64,000 bases of DNA. Source: Ctenosaura bakeri (lineage: Eukaryota; Chordata; Lepidosauria; Squamata; Iguanidae). The stretch spans positions 434,001 through 498,000 of the forward strand of contig CAOLHI010000424.1 in the NCBI GenBank assembly GCA_948474755.1, read 5' to 3'. The notes below the pieces were generated by a model that did not search any database, was not told the origin of the DNA, and saw nothing but the letters and a program-made list of their open reading frames with translations. Positions 10,186-24,300 of the stretch are shown piece by piece. Every line of letters begins with the position of its first letter. Position 1 is the stretch's first letter. The position numbers and the translations under genes were made by a program.

Positions 10186-12097
10186 TTCTCCCAGTTTTTG
10201 TGCTGTACAAGACAGTAGTTAATTGTTTGAATGCCAGTTGTACCCTCACTTTGAAACCCCAACACAATGCCAGCCCCCTTTTTGCTTTAATGCTTTGAAA
10301 GAGTGACTGAATTTACAGCTGTTAGGAATGGCTTGTTATCTAGTGATTCCTGCCACAGTTCTCAGAGTGGGTAGGAGTCAGGGTGGTGATTATAAACTGG
10401 GACAGGGGGGCCTTTTCTAACTCTGATTTGGGAGCTGTTGCTAACAGATTTTAGATCTGGTGTAGATTAAGGCAAGGGTTTAATAAGGATTTGAGAGAGA
10501 CCCCCAGGTGGAGGATCATAATTCTGGCTGGTCTTAGGAAGCTTCTTCTGGGTTGATCTGGCCCTGTCAACAGATTCAAACAGCTCTTCTGGCCAGGGAT
10601 CTTTCACAATGTCTACTATTTGATTGTTTTTTAAGGCAGAAGGTCCTTTTGCATGCAATGCATGGGGCTTGACAATTGAGCCATGGTCTTTCTTGCTAAG
10701 TTAAAGGACAGAGTGCCAGCAGGTGCATTCTTAGGTACTGAAAAACCATGTAAGTTAGCTTTTGCACTGCTCAATGTCTATGAAATTGCTCAGTTAAGTC
10801 TGCCGTTGTCTCTGAAAAGGATAGCAGATTTTTTAAAAAATTTTTTTTTAAATGAACACTTTTTTTTTAACAGCAATTTTGCATCGTTTCCACTTCTCTC
10901 CTGGATCCCTAAGGAAAACACCTTAGCAAAATCACCTGTAAGCCTGTAACATTTCTGAGGCTCTCCTGCAGAGCTACATAGAGTGATGGTAGGGAGAAGG
11001 GCAAGTGAGGGAGAACTGTGTGCAACATGACTTCTGACCATCATCTCCTTGCTCAGGGCATGCCATCTCAGCAGAGGATGGCATACATTCAGGAATGAAA
11101 ACTGTAAGCAGGCTAGGGAGAAGAGTGTTATTTTCATCTGCTTAGGAATAATAATGTGTGAGCAAACAGTTAAGCCAGGTAGTGAATCAGACAGAGGTGT
11201 GAAGAGTTGGGGAGGCTATCCTGCAAAAATATTATATATAGTGATTACTCTCAAAGGGATCACCAGGGATAGTCTAGTGACTGCACCCCCACCCTCAGTC
11301 TTTATCCTTAATGCGTGCTGGGCATGCACAGAGAAGCCACATCAGTGTTTACAAAAGCCTTTAACTATGGCCATGTCCAGCAGGGTCTAGTTTATGTCCT
11401 TGAGCACCACACTTCCAAATATAAAGGCAAAGGTTGCCAATGGTGCCTGGCTGTAGGGCCTCTATCAGGCAAAGACTTCCACAGGCTATGCTCACAGTAA
11501 TGGGCTCCAAAGAGCATTAACCTTGCTCTCTGCTGTACAGAAACCATCTTGTGTTAAGTCAACTCCAAATAAATAGAAGTTCTGACATATCCCACTTGGT
11601 CTTGGTTTTCTTTTTTCATATATGTACTCATAGAAGGGTAGTGACGAAAGAGAGGCAAACAAAGGAAACCAAAAAAGAAAACCAAGGCAATTCAGGGGTT
11701 CTACATGAACAACGTAAAAAAGAAGAAAGAGGGAGAGAACATTTCATGTACCATATTTGCCTGGAAATTGCTTTGCATTTATAAACCTGTTCTGCCCCTG
11801 CCCCTCCAGCAGGCCCATGCACTAGTATTCACAGCAGCCATGCCAGGAGAAACACGTAAACCAACAAACAATACATAAACATTCAGCACCAGAGCTATGC
11901 TGGAAGTCATAGGAAGACACTCTTTGGCTTTTTCACTTGTTTTATCTGCTTGATTGATATATTATGGGGCTGGCTGGAGACATTATCCTGATTGGGGGTG
12001 GGGGGACCATGGCTCACTCTCCGTTCCTTAAAGGAAACATTGGGGTTCCCATCCTCCACTTGCAGTCAGCACTTTTTGAGTGTGTGTGTGTGCGGTT

Positions 12098-12311
12098 TTA
12101 TTTTTTGGAAGAAGTCATGAAGCTGTTCTCAATGCAGAGGACGATAAAGGCATTCTTGCAGCTGCTGCTCTTCTGCTCCAGTAGCTTGCCCGATGTCAGG
12201 GAGGAAGCCTGGCCCGTCACCACTGTGTCATCCGTCCGCCACGTCTCACAGTAGCTTTCTGTTAGCCGGCGTCCCTTAGAATCGGAGCCGTGCCACACAT
12301 ACTTCTGAGGC
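12098..12311 (-). CDS. COL18A1: COL18A1 window exon 38: endostatin C-terminus and stop
   Basis: Acceptor tttcag at 12317-12312; the first base completes a Trp codon split with the previous exon. It encodes endostatin residues 115-184 ([10 protein letters not shown] through FMTSSKK), with Cys135, Cys165 and Cys173. TAA is at 12098-12100. One residue longer than human at the end. Confidence 0.97.
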
Positions 12312-15300
12312 CTGAAATGCATTACAAGTTAGTGTGAATTCACACAACATGACATTTTCCCCAGGCCAGGCAATGACAACCCCTTTGTATCAGGGCCTGC
12401 TGTACTAGATGGTATATTGACTGCCATAGTTGATGCCCTTGTTAGTACTTGAATGGAAACCACCACAGCCTATCAGGCATTGTAGCCTAAATTTCAAAGG
12501 AAGGCAATAGCAAATGGAGTATTACTTGCCTAAGGAAACACTATGAAATCCATGAGGTCACCACAGCTTATAGGGATGCACACACACACAAGGTAATGGG
12601 CCTGGGCTGCATCGCCCAACAGAGCTTGAACATGTTAACTTTTTGGACTATAATGCCCAGAATTCCCCAGCCAGCATGGCAAGTGGTGTGGATAAATGAT
12701 TGATCAAAAGGTAGAGCAAAAATGTCTTTGAATTTGAGCGCACTCTTTTGGAAGGAAAAGAATGCTGTTAAGTGTGATTTAGATTATGAAGAAACTACCA
12801 AAAACAAAAATGCCTGACAAAGCAATTCCTCCACCCCATGTCTAAAAACATTTAGCATTGCAAAAGAAATGTCAGATGATATCTGAACAGGCAAACAAAC
12901 AGGCAGCTGTAGACACATCCATTCTGTTTGTGAAGCTCAGGCAAAGACGATTCTTCTTTGATGCCTTTGGAGCTGTGGAGCCATGAAGAGGTCAGGCTCA
13001 GCAGGAAGGACAGCAAAATGCAACCAATGCACATTCCCAGAGCTCTGTTGTCAGATAAAAAAATGTCCCCTTGCCCTCCACCTACCATGCAGAGTCTCTC
13101 AGGACGTCCCTTCCATCAAAGGAAAGAATTTGAACCCCAGTTCTGAATGAAGCCTCAGAGCCTGAGAAGAGGTTCTCCCAGTTATTAAACAGCACTTCAT
13201 CCTAGAAAGGAATCAGAAATGGACAATGTATTCAGAAAGAGCAGCTTTCTGACTGTCTGTGATCCTTTCACTCTGCTTAGGTAAATTTGTCCTTTCTGTT
13301 GCAAAGACTGTAGTTCATGGGGAGACACATGAGCTACATGTCAAAGTTCAGTCCCTGCTATCTCCAGTCAAAGGATTTCAGGGGAAAGGCCTGGAAAGGA
13401 CCCCCAGGAGCACTGTTGCCAGACAAAGTAGCCAGTACCTTAAGACAGCTTCCCAAAACAAGTTCTGTTGAATTATTTTGGAAATGGAATGGCTAGGACT
13501 ATGGAATGTCATACATTTTCACTGTCCCTCATTGCTATTTGAAAATCTGGCAACACAGTTCCCCAATTGTATAGTGCATGGAACTTATGCTTTGGGTGAA
13601 ATGCCTGCAAAGAATTTTCCTGAGCAGAAAGTGCTTCTAGGAAACAAGTATAATTAATATGAAAAATATGTCAGCTATGTGCTAATCCACTTCTTATTCC
13701 CATGCAGAAAAGCAGGATATAAACATTGAACTTAATAGGTGTGTTTCACTTTGCACTTCTCAGAACTGAATGTTTTCTGCTGTTTTAATTGCATAGAGTT
13801 GCTGCAAAAAAAAAAAAAAAAACTCTTAATTTGAAGACTATTACAATGAACTGCCTTGAATGATTTTACATTTTTTGCATAGTTTGTATTTAGATGGTGG
13901 CTCCATGCCATAAATTAAGACCAGGAAAGAAGTAGTATTTCACAGTCATGAGGAAGGAAGGACCTCTCTCTCTCTCCCCCTCTTTCTTGTCTGTGATGAG
14001 GAGAATGGACTCTCAGTTATGAGCCCTACCAAAATCCTGCTTTTCTGTAATGACGCAGGGCATCATCCAGAAATCCTGGAAAGGTTCTTGTTTGTTGACT
14101 TTACCTGGTAACCAAGAGGAAGCACCTCAACCCCCCCCCCCAAAAAAAACCCTATTCTTAAGTTCTTCCTGATGCAGGAAACCCACTTTGTCACCTTTCC
14201 TGAGAGATGGCCATCCTGCTGGTTAACAACCTCCAGTGAAGATGATTCCGCTATCTGCTGCAGCAGTCTGTAAATTCCTCCTAATTCTTTGTCTAAACAG
14301 CATTAATTGGAATCATGGGTTTGGTTCCTACCCTCAGGAGCTACCACAGTGCATGTTCTCTATCTTTTTTTCCTCTCATGGTGAAGGATTATGAGGGGAG
14401 TTACACTCCAACAACATCCAGAGGCTCACAGTTGTCCACCCCAATCTATGTGATAGCCTTTCAGATATTTGAAGACAGCTATAATATTTTCTCTTGAGCA
14501 TCACATCTCAGTTTACTCCCATCATTCAGCATTTTCCCTTTTGGCTTAACCTCCAGGATTCTACCTGGTTTCTACAATCTCTGGACATGTTCCAGTTTAT
14601 CAGTATCTTTCTTAAATTTCAGTGGACAAAATAGGACTCTACACAAAGTCTGACCATATTAAAATAAGAGTGAACGAATGTCATGATCTGGACACTAGAT
14701 TTCTTCCAATACATTCTAGAATTGCATTTTCCTTTGCAGCTGCTGTATTGCATTGCTGACTCCTGTAGACATTTGGACTACTAAAGTCCTTAGATCTCAT
14801 ATTTCTGTCAGCTTCACCTGCCCTTTTTCAAATGCTAAATGACCCATTTATTGCAGCCCCCCCAAAATATCTGGGGGAGGGAGAATAACTTTAAAATGCA
14901 GTTTCGCTCTTTCTGAAGGCTTCTGGAAAAACAACATCTTCATTTGGGAGCTGATTTTCTTGGTGATTTGAGGTTGGCTCCTAGAGGAGCTGAGGTGAGA
15001 GTGTTGGTGGACTGCATGCAGTCTCTCTGGGATGCACAATTCCCACTCTGCTTAATTTTTTCCCCACATGTACTGCAATGAAGCTAGGTGTCATCTATCC
15101 TGTAGGATGGATCTGGTTCTTCATACTAAGCAACTTTACATCTATTTCTTCTCAAATTCATTTTGTCTGTTTTGGCCCTATCCATCTGGCGTGGATCATC
15201 ATGCATCCTGTTTCTGTCTAAGATATGAGTTTACATCACCCTGTAGATGCCATTAATCAGCATCACGTCAGCATCCTCAACCACATCATTCATAAAAAGG

Positions 15301-18300
15301 TTGAACAACACAGGCTCCAGGACTGAACCCTGCCTGCTACTTCCTTCCAGGTTGCGAAGAGCCATTGATAAGTATTCCTTAGGCCCCAATCAAGTATCAA
15401 CCCACATAAGTAGCAGCATCTAACCCCTGGTCCCTTTGTCTACAGAAATATCAGGAAAGGCTATGTTGAAAACCTTGCTGAAATCAAGATATACTGTGTC
15501 CACAGCATTCTCTCCATCTACTGGCCTAATAACTGTCACAAAGGGAGGTAAATGTAAGACTGTCCTGTGACCATACCTACCCTGAGATTGACAATAGGCA
15601 CTGTGCTCCTGTCAGCTCTACGCACTATGCTGTAGAGGTCTTGCAGTCGAGAGGAGAGGAATGCTCGGAAAGTACCAGTCAATCCAACCTCCCGGGCTTG
15701 CTGGAAACACTGGAAATCTGCTCCTCGGATGCCCCTCATGCTGCCGCTCAAGGGAGTGTTCAGAGCTATAAGATGGAGCTGCAAAAGCAAAAAGAAGAGC
15801 AACACATGAGAAACAGTCAAGTACCAATATTCACTGAAATAAAGATGTCATTATTCTCTTGATTCAAGGAGGCACTAAGAGGTAAAGCAGGAGCAGCATA
15901 GTTCAAGCAGCGAAGCATGGGTCTTGGGGCTCTTTGTATCTTAGCTGGCCCCTGCTTCCTGACAAGGGAAAGTATCCAGACTTGTCAAACTGGAATGCCC
16001 AGTCAGCCAGCTGGAGAGATGTTTCGAACAGCTAGGTCCAAAAGGAAGCCAGCATGGCTTAATGATTGGAGCCCCAAATTAGGATTGTGGAGACCACGGT
16101 TTATTTCTCCACCCAGCCACATTGCTATCTGGGCTAGTTTAATCTACTTCACAGGGTTGTTGTGAAACCAAAGTGCACAGCCATTGTGTCAATATGCAAT
16201 AAATAATTTGGAATAAAAGATAGGGGTGACTATAATGACATACAGAACCCTCGTAAGTTGGGAAGATGAGAGAGTTTGTGTGTGTTGCCTAGAATTTCTT
16301 GGAAGAAGACTGAGAGAGAGAATGGCAATTGAATAAACAAATAAACAATAACTAAATAATAAACAGTACAAAACAGTATTCTTAGTCTCACTGCAACTAC
16401 CATGGTATGGAGCTAAGATGCATTCTGTAGAATGAATGCTAGATACGCAGTACATTTCTTTAAAAATGACATCTGATCTAGTACAACAGGCAAACAGTAA
16501 AAAAAAATTATATTTCCTTGAATGCCAGATGGCTGATACATTTTTACCTTATGCAATAATATTCCAAATAATCCATTGCAAGCATCTTCACTATGCCCCC
16601 CCTTTTCTTTTGTGGTTAGGGAAGTAGCCCCCTGTGAAGTGCATAGGAACAGACCTTTATAGCTATGAATGAGGAGGTTGTATGTGTGACTAGATAAAGA
16701 AATGCAAAACCTATAGGTATAGTGATGAGGTGACAAATTTAGTTCTGCGGGAGAGAGGCAGGAGAAGGTGCCTAAAGCCAAGGTGACTAGATAACCATAT
16801 AAATGGTGGAGGGAGTTACTGGAATGTAGTATGACGCTGGCTGGAAACCAGAAAGGAGATGTAATAACTGGGCAAGACAGTCCTTGTGATGCTGCAGTGT
16901 TAACTAGTGTTATAATAGGCACTTCACTCTATGCATCTGACAAAGTAGTCTTAGTCTACAGAAGTTTATGCTTTCAGCATCTTTCTCTCAGTCTCAAACG
17001 TGCTGTAAGATCTCTTTATCCAAACACATACAAACACACAATCACACACACAGTGCCCCAGCAGTTTCAATGCCTGCTTGGGCTGCTTGAGAGGGGCCAG
17101 AATCATTGTTGAAGAGGCAGCCTTCAGCTTTCCCATCCTTATTACTGCTAAAGGGGGAAAAAAATAAAGCTCCTGCAGTGACCAATTTCGACCTTACAAG
17201 AGGAATTTCAGTTTTCAGAAGTCTGAAGAATATCTTCATGTAGGCACCAGTCTGTATGTTTGAACAAGCCATCCCTGAGCATGCATACCTCCATTTTATT
17301 CCTACTTCAACTATCCGTTGGAAATAAATCAAAATAAACAGTAGAACCATCCACAGGTTTGAAAAAAAACAAACATCCCCCCAAAAGATATTTTAAAAAA
17401 TCACAACCATCCATATTCTATCCCATGCAGGATTAGGAAAAAAAGTCCTGCCTGAAACCCTGCAGAACCATTGCTGTCAGTCAGAGTTGATGATACTAAG
17501 TGAGCTACATGGACCTTTTCTCTTTCTCCCTCTCCCTCTCTCTCTATACATACAGATACAGATACATATGGTACTACAGATCCAAGGATATGCACTACCA
17601 AATCCCCACACCTAAATTTTTGGTTTTCAGTCACATTCCCAATATGTGTGGTGCCATTCTGTACCAGGATGACAGAATTAGCAAAGGGGACATAAGGGGT
17701 ATAGCACCAGATTTCTTTGGACAGAAGCTCCAATCATCCTTCTGATATTCTGACAGAAGTTGCAGACCAAAAAGATATGGAGGGTCAAACATTGTCTACG
17801 CCTGGGGTACCAGTTCTTCTCATCTTCCCATCTTCCCCTGGCCAGGCCAGTTCCATGAACAGTTCACATCACAGCAAACCCTGTCTGCTGCGGTCCTTGT
17901 TTACAACAGTCAGCTGCCTTTATAACACCACCCTAAATCTTTTTTCTTGATGCCCAGTTGAGACAGCCATCATAATAACAGTGTTCCAAACCCCAGCAGC
18001 TACAGGATGAGGACTTTACATAAATATATACAGGGAACACTCACAGCAGGTTGGAAGTCATGATGAGTATGGACAGCAGAAGGCACAGTCTCAGACTGGT
18101 GGCTGTTAACAAAGAAGGTATTCAGTGGCTCTTGTTGGTGCTGTGCGCCTTGATGAGGCTGGTGGATGGCAGGTTGCTCAGGAAGGCGGTGTTGGTTGGC
18201 GGCACTTTCATCCCCTCTCCAGGGCTTGGCGGTGGAGTAAGCACTATACTCTCGGTGTGAATGCACAGGCAAATGCTGCTGGAATGTGCGCTGAGATCCA

Positions 18301-21300
18301 GATGATGCTGTGCCTCCATGTGAGTAGTGGACACTGGAAGCCCTGTCATACACCTCATTGTCCTGGAATGAAGATTGTTAAAACCATCAACATCAGCATC
18401 TTTTTTTAAAATATATTTTTATTATAAGAAGGTCAATGAGACATTCCAATACAAAAAAAAAAAAGAGCTACAAAAAGATATTACATGTATCTTGAAATGT
18501 TGCCTATAACTAGTAACTAATATGTTGACCTAAAGGATCTAATTATTTTTACATTAATCTTAAAAATATAAGAGAAGAGAAAAGAAAAAAAAGAAAAAAA
18601 GGGGAGGGAGGGGAGAAGGAAATAATTATAAAATAGAAATAATTGACTTCAACAAATCGCAGTTGATCTTTATATAATTTTTCTTGGAGGATCTATTCTT
18701 TTCACTATAGCTGTAGGATTCTATCTATTTGTAAGTGAAAAAAATTCTATCTGGCTCTTAAACTTATATATATTTTAGCTATTTAATTATCTATCCCAAT
18801 AGTTCTTTAGATTATATTAATTCATTACTTTTCAGCCATCTATATTTTTCACTCTTCAATCTAAGAAGCTGGCTATCACTAATTGGCTCCAGTTATTTTT
18901 CAAATAGTTAATAACAGGTGATCAGTCCTTAACATATGAATCCATTGGTTTTTGTCTTAATAAGTTTGTGAATTTACCATTTCTATTAGTTTAAATATCC
19001 ATTCTTCGACATTTGGTAATTTAGTTGTTTTCCAATATTTGGCAAACGTAAGGTGTGCAGCCACAGTCATATAAAACACGAGCTTCCCATGTTTCTTTTC
19101 AATTTTCTCCTCTGTCATTCCCAGTAAGGATGTTTCCGGTGTCATCCTAAATTGTTTGTCTAATATTTTTTCAATATTTTGGTGTATTTTTTCCCCAATA
19201 TTTTTTTGTTTTGTGGCATGTCCACCACATATGAAATGAGGTATCTATATCTTTATTACATTTCCAACACTCTGAATTATAGTTCTTAAACATCTTGAAA
19301 AGTTTTACAGGAGTGAGGTGCCATCTGTGGTGCATTTTGTATATATTTTCTTTCATATTTTGGTTGGCTGTATATTTCAGTCTTTTATTCCATGTTGTTT
19401 CCCATTGCTCTAGGTCTATTAAAGCCCTATATTTTGGGCCCATTTTATCATGGAATTTTTAATAATCTCATCTTCTGTTTCCCATCTTATATATTTTTGC
19501 TATTGTCTTTGGTTGGTTCTTTATTAATATTAAACTCAGTTCTGATTCGTCCTTTTAAAATCTGTCTTTTTTTGTTCTGTTATCCATTTCTCATGCAGCT
19601 GCCTGTATAACAACCAATGGCAATTAATACCATCTTCTTCTAGTTCTTCTTGTGTCTTTATGGTTATGATTTCATTTTGAATTTTAGATAAATTTTTAAA
19701 AGTAATCTATACTCCATGCAGTATGTTTTCTTTTTTATAGAATGCCTTATGCGGTGATAACCATAATGGTGTATGAGGGGAAAAAATCTAGGTTTCAATT
19801 TTAACAGATCTTTAACAAAGGATTTGATATGTAGTGGTTATGAAAATGTTTGTAAGCTTTGTCCAAGTTGAACCAGAGATAAGTGTGCCATTCTAACGGG
19901 AGGTCTTCTCCTTCTAGTGGTAGCGGCTTATCACTTGCAAGTTGCACCCATTCTTTAATCCAATTGAGGCATGAGGCATAATAATATATTTTCCAACTGG
20001 GAAGACCAAAACCTCCTTTTTCTTTGGTATCATATAGAATTTTTAATTTTATTCTTGTTTTTTTGCCTTCCCATATAAATTGAGCGATGTCTTGTTGCCA
20101 AGATTTGAAACTGATTCGTTGTTAATGACAGGGATTGTTTGAAATAGAAAAAGTAGCTTTGGCTAAACATTCATCTTGACAGACGCAATCCTACCTAAGA
20201 AAGATAATTTCATATTACTCCAATTTCTCAAATCAGTCCAGATTTCCTTCCATACTTTATCATTATTGTTTTTTAACAAATCTGAATTCCTTTTAGTCAG
20301 TTGGATACCGAGGTATTTTACTTTATTGGTGACATTACATCCTGAAATTAAATTCAATTGTTTCTCCTCTTCCTTATTCCTATTGTTAGTTAAAATATTT
20401 GTTTTTTCTTTATTAATTTTAAGGCCGGTAACCCTTTCAAATTCTCTTAGCTGGAATTTCAATTCAACTGATTCTTTTGGATCTTCTAACAGCACTACTA
20501 TGTCATCGGCAAATGCTCTAACTTTGAATTCTTTATTTCATATTTTCATACCTTGAATTTTTCTATTTGTTTTTATATCTGTTATCAACACTTCTATTGC
20601 CAATAAAAACAGTAGTGGAGATAGAGGACATCCTTTCTTGTTCCTTGTTGAATGTTGATTTTCTTCATTTTCTCTCCATTTTTTATAATTTGCATGTTTG
20701 ATTTTCATAGATGGTTTTTATTCCTTTCAAAAATTTATCTCCAATCTTCATTAGTGTTAATATCTCAAACATGAAATTCCAGCTTATGGTATCAAAAGCT
20801 TTTTCTATATCAAGGAAGATTAGAGCCATTTTTCTCACAAATTGTCTTTCAAAACATTCTAAAGTATTTATAATTATCCTCAAGTTGTCTTTCAAATATC
20901 TATTTATAATCTATTTATAATTATCCTCAAGTTGTCTTTCAAGTATCTATTTATAAATTATTTATAATTATCCTCAAGTTGTCTTTCAAACATCAGCATC
21001 TTTATATCCCACCTTTTCCACAAGATTGGGACTCAAGATTACAATTAAAAGCATGCAAGAAGTCAACATTAAAACTGACTTTAAACTATTAACCATTTTA
21101 AAAACACACACCCTAAAAAGATTTTAGAAGTTAAACAATATAGTTTTAAAACAACACACATCTGTGGCAGGACTGAGAGGAGGGACTCTCTTGTGGATTT
21201 GTCTCTCTTCTGGACAGGCTCACATAAAGCCTGGACTTCAGCTCCCCCACCCACAACTCACTAAGGGTGATGTGAAATCCTCTGTGCTATGCTGTGACCA

Positions 21301-24300
21301 AATCATTCAAATGGTACCCCGTTAGGGACAGATCAGATCTACCCTGAGGGCAGAGCTGGAAAGTCATGAATTAAAGTAACACAGTTACCTAGCAGTGAAT
21401 TACCTTTGCAGGCAATAACAAGAACATAAGAAAGTTACATTTCAAAAGTAATATAAGGAGTGGTAACTGCATAGTACGTCTAATGATTCATGTATTTTAT
21501 TTTCAAAATTATTTTGAAAGAACATTATTTTAGACATTTCAAAGGGCTTTTTAAAGGATCTCCCCTCCATGTTTTGTGCCATTCTCTCTTAAAAAGAAAA
21601 CCATCCTATCTCTCCTTGAATATCATATAATTGTTGGTAGACATGTATTCTGAGTTAATTTGTGGGTTTGATGTGAGCTTAATTGGTGGGATTTTTTCCA
21701 ACATGTTAAATTTTCAATTAAAAAAACAACAGCAACACACACAGAGACACGACTCCACTTTAAGACAAGCCATTTGTTGAAATGTGGCTATTGATGGATG
21801 CACCTGCTTCTGTTAATAAGCCATGGATTGTTACCCAGCCCAAAACTACAATCTGAATCAACGGTAGCTTGCTGATTTATGAACTCTGTTTTTCCCAAGT
21901 CTAGAGGGGCAACAGTGCTGAGTCAAGGGCTGCATTGCCCCAGGGGACTGTAGAGGACCACAATCCCTGCCTCAACTCCTGGGAAAAAAATTGGGGATGG
22001 CTCACAAGTACCCCCGCCCCCATTTACTATGTTTTTGGCCCACTTTGAGCCATTTAGACCCACAAAGACTTTTTTTTTCCAACAGGAAGTGTTCTAGAAG
22101 TCAACTTCTGGATCACCTTCTGTTTGGAAAAGGTCTTTTTTAGGTCTAAATTTAATGGAGGGGGGACAGAGAATATGCCAACGTTACCTCCCACATCCTT
22201 GAAGAGCCATTTGAAGATATTTTTTCCACAAAATTTTATTTGTATCCTGAAGGACCCAAGGCATTACATGGAGCTCACAGACTGCACTTTCTCCACCCCT
22301 GCTTTAAACCACAGTTTGTCATGATGTCTGAACCTTCAACTGTGGCTTGTTTCCTTAGTAGCCCACCCAGAAACAGTAGCTGATAAAAGAGATGAGAAAG
22401 AAATATGTCAGACATGGGGAAAACAAGTCACAATTTGTTTGATTGCCTGCCACGTAATTCATTGATTAAGCAACAAACCGGCTAACTTAAGGTATTGCTT
22501 ATTGTGACATGGAAATGTGCCCACTATATAAGAACATAAAATAAAATCACCGTAATGAGAGAATACTACCAAATTTAGAATGCCTCATAATAGACCTACC
22601 CACATCACACAATGCCAGATAAAAAATGTTTCACTTACCAGTCCAGGGCCAGAGAGGGATATTCTTTCCTCTAGCTGAAATCAATCCAGAAACATTATTT
22701 TAACATTTATATTGTGCTTTTTAATCTATTTCAAAAACATATGTAACAACACATGCTGGTTTTCTTATCACCATATTAGAGGTCTAAAGATGTTTTCCCA
22801 AGATTAGCTGATGAATTCAGGGCTGAAGAATAATCTGAATTAGCAGATTTCCAGTCTGCCATTTATGCTCTTAGCTGTGACCGCTACACTACACTGCACC
22901 AGTCTAAATTATTTCTATTTTCCAGGATGAATTCTGTCATTTTCAAATTCAATCCAAGGCTGAGAATGAATAGTTAGCAAATCACATCACACACATCTCT
23001 GAACTACTAAACAGGTGAACACCCTAATTCCTAGAAGATTAATCAACTGTTTCTTGTCAACATGACAAATGTGACATCTAAAATGAGGAAAGGTTGTCTG
23101 AATAAGTATAAAACATCTGATGAGAAGAGTAAAGCCAAAGAGCAAACACACTTTCTACCCACTGTGCATAGTCTGACAAGGAAGGACCAGATCTCTCATG
23201 GCATCCTGTCTTTAGACAAGTGACTTCCTTTTATTAAGAAAATGTTCTGTAGGCCAGTCACTGACAATGGAAAGACATTCACCAGCCTGTGTTATGAAGT
23301 AAAATAGAAATGTGAAGTTTGGAACTAAGAAAGTTCACAGCAGGAGTGGGAAACTGTCAAGGGTTGGGGGCACACAGGCTCCTCTAAGATCTTAACGGCT
23401 TCCTGTTCCTCCCCTGAAAATGTTTAAACATTTAAACTTTTTTTCCCAAATTCAATTGTTAAAACTGCCACCTCCAGAGAGCCTATTCTAAGTCAAGCTC
23501 AGGCAGGGGGGGTTTGCCCATCCAAACCATGAGAGGACTCCTTTCTGACATGCCATTCTATTTCTATATAAATGAACAATCCAGTGCTGCATTAATCCAA
23601 GTGGAAGAAAGGCCATTATCTGAGATAATTGTCCATATTCACTTGACACCCAGTCTCCATACAAATGGGGTACTCACAATGATTCTCCTGAAACCATTGC
23701 GAACGCGGAGGTAGAGCTCTTCTCTGTCCCGGACAAAAACAAGTTGCCCTTCTGGCACTTCATGTGCTCTGCCCATCATGCTCTGATAGGTTGGCAAGAT
23801 CCGCAGCTGTTGGGAAGCAGATAATTTGATTTTTTTTAAAAAAAAACATGAATCTTTGCTGCCACTCATCTATTTGGACAATGAACTACATTTGGACTCA
23901 CTGTCTGACTATGCACATCTAAGTCTGCAAGGCTTATTTATATCCAGTGGACTAGTATAATAAATAATAGAAGGGGAGAAGCTTTTCAAATTGCTAACTT
24001 TTCACACTACGCAATTATAGCACTTTGATACCACTTTAATTGCCATGGCAGCATTCTGGGATTAGCACTTTAGAGAGGGGCACTTAGAATTCTCAACCAG
24101 AGAGCTCCTCTGGTGCATCACCAAACTCCAAACCCCAGGATTTCACAGGATGCAGCCATGGCAGTTAAAATGGAACCATGGTGCTGTAACTGTGTAGTGC
24201 TTAAGGGCCCCAGACCATTAGTTGCTGCTTTATTCTGTCCATCTGGTGTTGCACAGTAGATGGGGCAGTAACTGTCTCCAACTTTAACTGTGTACAGCTG

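Larger units (their letters stand above)
8991..12097 (-). other. COL18A1: COL18A1 3' UTR (probable extent)
   Basis: About 3.1 kb without a credible gene between the COL18A1 stop and the distal AATAAA. A nearer AATAAA at 9598-9603 would give 2.5 kb. It holds a palindromic-repeat fragment at 10095-10185 and otherwise unique sequence. A plus-strand AATAAA at 11568-11573 could serve a longer SLC19A1 transcript. Confidence 0.45.
12312..13085 (-). other. COL18A1 intron 37
   Basis: Holds a 5S-headed SINE (12428-12605) and a palindromic-repeat fragment (12622-12720). The rest shows nothing I recognise. Confidence 0.8.
18363..22638 (-). other. COL18A1 intron 34
   Basis: The largest part is the L1 insertion 18404-20988. 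A LINE 3'-end-like piece follows (21000-21170, tatatcccaccttttcc), and a possible dispersed repeat lies at 21890-22320. The remainder is unremarkable AT-rich DNA. Confidence 0.8.
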
